Source: Chloroflexota bacterium | GTDB taxonomy: Bacteria > Chloroflexota > Anaerolineae > JACRMK01 | Assembly (NCBI GenBank): GCA_016200765.1 | Contig: JACQEC010000239.1 | Span: forward strand, 1 to 25,302 | Length of the DNA: 25,302 nucleotides | Direction: 5' to 3' | Shown here: piece by piece, positions 23,448 to 25,302 of the stretch | How the letters are laid out: each line of letters opens with the position of its first letter | How positions within the stretch are numbered: the first letter of the stretch is position 1 | Notes under the pieces: model-generated | The model's input: the letters and a program-made list of their open reading frames with translations, nothing else | Databases searched by the model: none | Told to the model about the DNA's origin: nothing | Position numbers and translations under genes: made by a program

Positions 23448-25302
23448 CTACAACCGGACGGCAAACCATTGGGCAATCCTGCGCCACAAGTCGAGCAGGT
23501 GCATCTGTTCGACAAAGCCATGACGTTCACGCGGGTAGATGACCAACTGCGTTTCCACGCCGTGGTCTTTCAGGGCGCGATGGAACTCATACGATTGTCC
23601 AACCGGCACATCGGGGTCGCGTTCGCCATGGATGATGAGGGTGGGCGTTTTGATACGCTTGATGTATGTCAGCGGTGAGAACAACTCGTAAGCCGCTTCC
23701 TTGTCGCCGTCGTAAGGGTCTGCGCCGTAGAAGAGCGCATCCCAAGTCGGATACTTGGTCAGGCCGTGAAAGCTCTTCCAGTTCGAGATGCCCGCGCCTG
23801 CCATCGCCACCTTGAAGCGGCCGGTCTGGCTGACCGCCCACATGGTCATGAATCCGCCATAACTCCAGCCGCTGATGCCGAGCCGATGTTCGTCGGCGAT
23901 ACCCGATGCCACGCAGGCGTCCACGCCAGCCATAATATCTTGAAAGTCTTTGCCACCCATGTCGCCCAGATTGGCCTCGGCGAAGTTCATGCCCCAGCCG
24001 ATACTGCCGCGCGGGTTGGGCATCAGCACGGCAATCCCGCGGGCTGCAAGCAGGGCAACCCAGCGATTGGTCAGCGAAAAGGCATATGTATAGGCGGAAG
24101 TCGGTCCTCCGTGTACCAGCGTGACCAGCGGGTAGCGCCTGCCGTGCTGATAACCGACCGGCATGACCAGAAAGCCTTGAATAGGCCAACCGTCTGCGCC
24201 TTGCCACTCAATGGATTCCATCTGTGGCAGGGCGAATTCGCCGATTTGCGGAAACAGGTTTGTCAATTTCGACCACTCAAGCGCATCCCCGCGGCGCGTA
24301 GCCAGCCAAACGTCGCGCGGCTCTGTGGCGGATTCGCGCACAACCGCAAGCGCCTGTCGCCCGGTGGTCACACTGAAAACTTGCTGATTTGGATTGGCTA
24401 TCGCCACTTCGCCCGACCACAGTTTTGTTATGTGGCCGGTTGCGACGTTCACCTCGGCGAATGTCGAACGCACGTTCTCCAAAGCAAGGAAAAGGAGCGA
24501 CGAGGAATCCGGACTCCATTCCATCCAACTGATACTGCCGCCGTAATCTGGCACGAGATTTCTGGCCGGACCGTCGCCGCTGGCCGGAGCGACGTAGAGG
24601 TCGCCCGATGTTACACCGCGATCGCTCCACGTGCCGGTCAGAAAGGCAACCCATTTGCCGTCGGGGGAAAAGAGCGGTCGGGCGAGACTCCGTTTCGATT
24701 GGTGAAGCGTGCGCGTTTCTGTTTTGCCACCGCCGTCCGCGACGAGGCTGACTGCAAGCCACGACTGATACCACGACCATTCAAACGGGTTGCTGCCAGC
24801 CGCAAAGGCCAACTGCTTGCCGTCTGGAGATGCGTCAAACTCCCACGCATGAAATTGGGCGCGTTCAGGCTCCGACGGGTGCGTGAGTGGCCGAGCTTGC
24901 TTGTCCTTAACGCCAACGACATAGACACGCGCAAATTTGGGGTGCTCCTCAAACTCGATAGCGTCGTCCTTCGCCGCGTCTCGCTGTTTTTCCTCGGCCG
25001 TCAGGCCATCGGTTTTGAGGAAGTAAACGTGCTGACTGTCCGCCGACCATTTCAAGTCTTGAATGTCGCCGCTGACCTGAGTCAGTGGCAACGCTTCGCC
25101 GCCATGACGCGGCAAAACATAGACCTGCAGTTGGCCGTCTTCTAGGCGGTCGGACAAGAACGCCAGCCACCGGCCATCGGGCGACCAGCGCGGCGTGTGG
25201 TCGCTGCGGGGCCCGGCGGTCAGCGCGTGGGCATCGCCCCCACTCGTGCTGACCGCCCAGACCTGACTTTTCGGCGTCTTGCTATCGGATTTATAGCGGT
25301 CT
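23448..25302 (-). CDS. S9-family (prolyl oligopeptidase-type) serine peptidase, 5' end outside window
   Basis: The frame is open to the right edge, at least 617 residues. The N-terminal part is a beta-propeller of PD40/WD40-like units (TPRWSPDGRWLAFLSDR, FSPDGKWVAFLTG, MEWSPDSSSLLFL). The C-terminal alpha/beta-hydrolase domain carries the triad: Ser in GWSYGG (codon 23864-23862), Asp in HGERDPDVP (codon 23618-23616) and His in ERHGF (codon 23522-23520). This is the acylaminoacyl-peptidase / dipeptidyl-peptidase layout, removing residues from small peptides. Because the frame continues upstream, the TTG at 25157 is not the real start. The gene lies 43 nt before the UDP-sugar dehydrogenase; a weak hairpin and T7 run (about 23463-23429) might partly separate them. 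Confidence 0.94.
   Translation of the reverse strand, partial: DRYKSDSKTPKSQVWAVSTSGGDAHALTAGPRSDHTPRWSPDGRWLAFLSDRLEDGQLQVYVLPRHGGEALPLTQVSGDIQDLKWSADSQHVYFLKTDGLTAEEKQRDAAKDDAIEFEEHPKFARVYVVGVKDKQARPLTHPSEPERAQFHAWEFDASPDGKQLAFAAGSNPFEWSWYQSWLAVSLVADGGGKTETRTLHQSKRSLARPLFSPDGKWVAFLTGTWSDRGVTSGDLYVAPASGDGPARNLVPDYGGSISWMEWSPDSSSLLFLALENVRSTFAEVNVATGHITKLWSGEVAIANPNQQVFSVTTGRQALAVVRESATEPRDVWLATRRGDALEWSKLTNLFPQIGEFALPQMESIEWQGADGWPIQGFLVMPVGYQHGRRYPLVTLVHGGPTSAYTYAFSLTNRWVALLAARGIAVLMPNPRGSIGWGMNFAEANLGDMGGKDFQDIMAGVDACVASGIADEHRLGISGWSYGGFMTMWAVSQTGRFKVAMAGAGISNWKSFHGLTKYPTWDALFYGADPYDGDKEAAYELFSPLTYIKRIKTPTLIIHGERDPDVPVGQSYEFHRALKDHGVETQLVIYPRERHGFVEQMHLLDLWRRIAQWFAVRL

Noticed and set aside
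23429..23463. Terminator between the S9 peptidase and UDP-sugar dehydrogenase
   Set aside because: A T7 run is present on the minus strand but the upstream stem (TGCCG/CGGCA) is only 5 bp and separated from the T-run by 5 nt; too weak to call.
23766..25145. Plus-strand open frame (459 codons) opposite the S9 peptidase
   Set aside because: Antisense to a gene with intact catalytic motifs; the translation shows no domain and is Arg/His/Ala-rich in the way of shadow frames.

Overview
The window is a stretch of bacterial chromosome, moderately GC-rich by eye and densely coding on both strands. It contains no tRNA, rRNA, CRISPR array, insertion sequence or phage core. Several traits together suggest a member of the Chloroflexota (Anaerolineae-like). 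These are T-box leaders in front of both ileS and valS, a eukaryote-like (type 2) isoleucyl-tRNA synthetase, group III phosphofructokinase features, and lipoproteins with peptidase-MA-like domains. The assignment is inference from gene content, not a database match.

Layout. (1) 1-5926, all minus strand: an MBL-fold hydrolase, then a T-box leader and ileS, then lspA, a strong terminator, and the 5' part of an rluD-like pseudouridine synthase gene cut by the window edge. (2) 6083-9809, plus strand: three consecutive lipoprotein genes, each with HExxH plus a downstream Glu (gluzincin / peptidase-MA type), behind one good sigma70-type promoter. (3) 9840-11380, minus strand: an unrecognised 140-aa protein overlapping a membrane-anchored phospholipase-D-like protein by ATGA. 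(4) 11458-17139, plus strand: a CPA2-type cation/proton antiporter, a beta-sandwich protein of unknown role, a peptidoglycan amidase and mutS. (5) 17208-25302, minus strand, read right to left: a partial S9 peptidase, a UDP-sugar dehydrogenase, a cyclophilin lipoprotein, pfkA, then a T-box leader and valS.

Regulation is the best-resolved part. In both T-box leaders I can pair the strands flanking the specifier loop and read a specifier codon that matches the downstream enzyme: ATC (Ile) before ileS and GTC (Val) before valS. Each leader has a GGTGGTACC T-box and a terminator hairpin with a U-run. Three consensus promoters (for the ileS leader, for lspA and for the valS leader) share their bases with the stop codon of the gene upstream: TGA inside TTGACA twice, TAG inside TAGAAT once. 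Gene end and promoter are fused at these junctions.

Functionally the window mixes housekeeping (translation, mismatch repair, glycolysis) with a cell-envelope theme: four predicted lipoproteins, the signal peptidase that would process them, a peptidoglycan amidase, a UDP-sugar dehydrogenase, an antiporter and an anchored PLD. The least explained elements are the lipoprotein metallopeptidase trio, the 140-aa/PLD pair and the beta-sandwich/amidase pair. I do not see convincing evidence of a defence system or other clearly new multi-gene machine.
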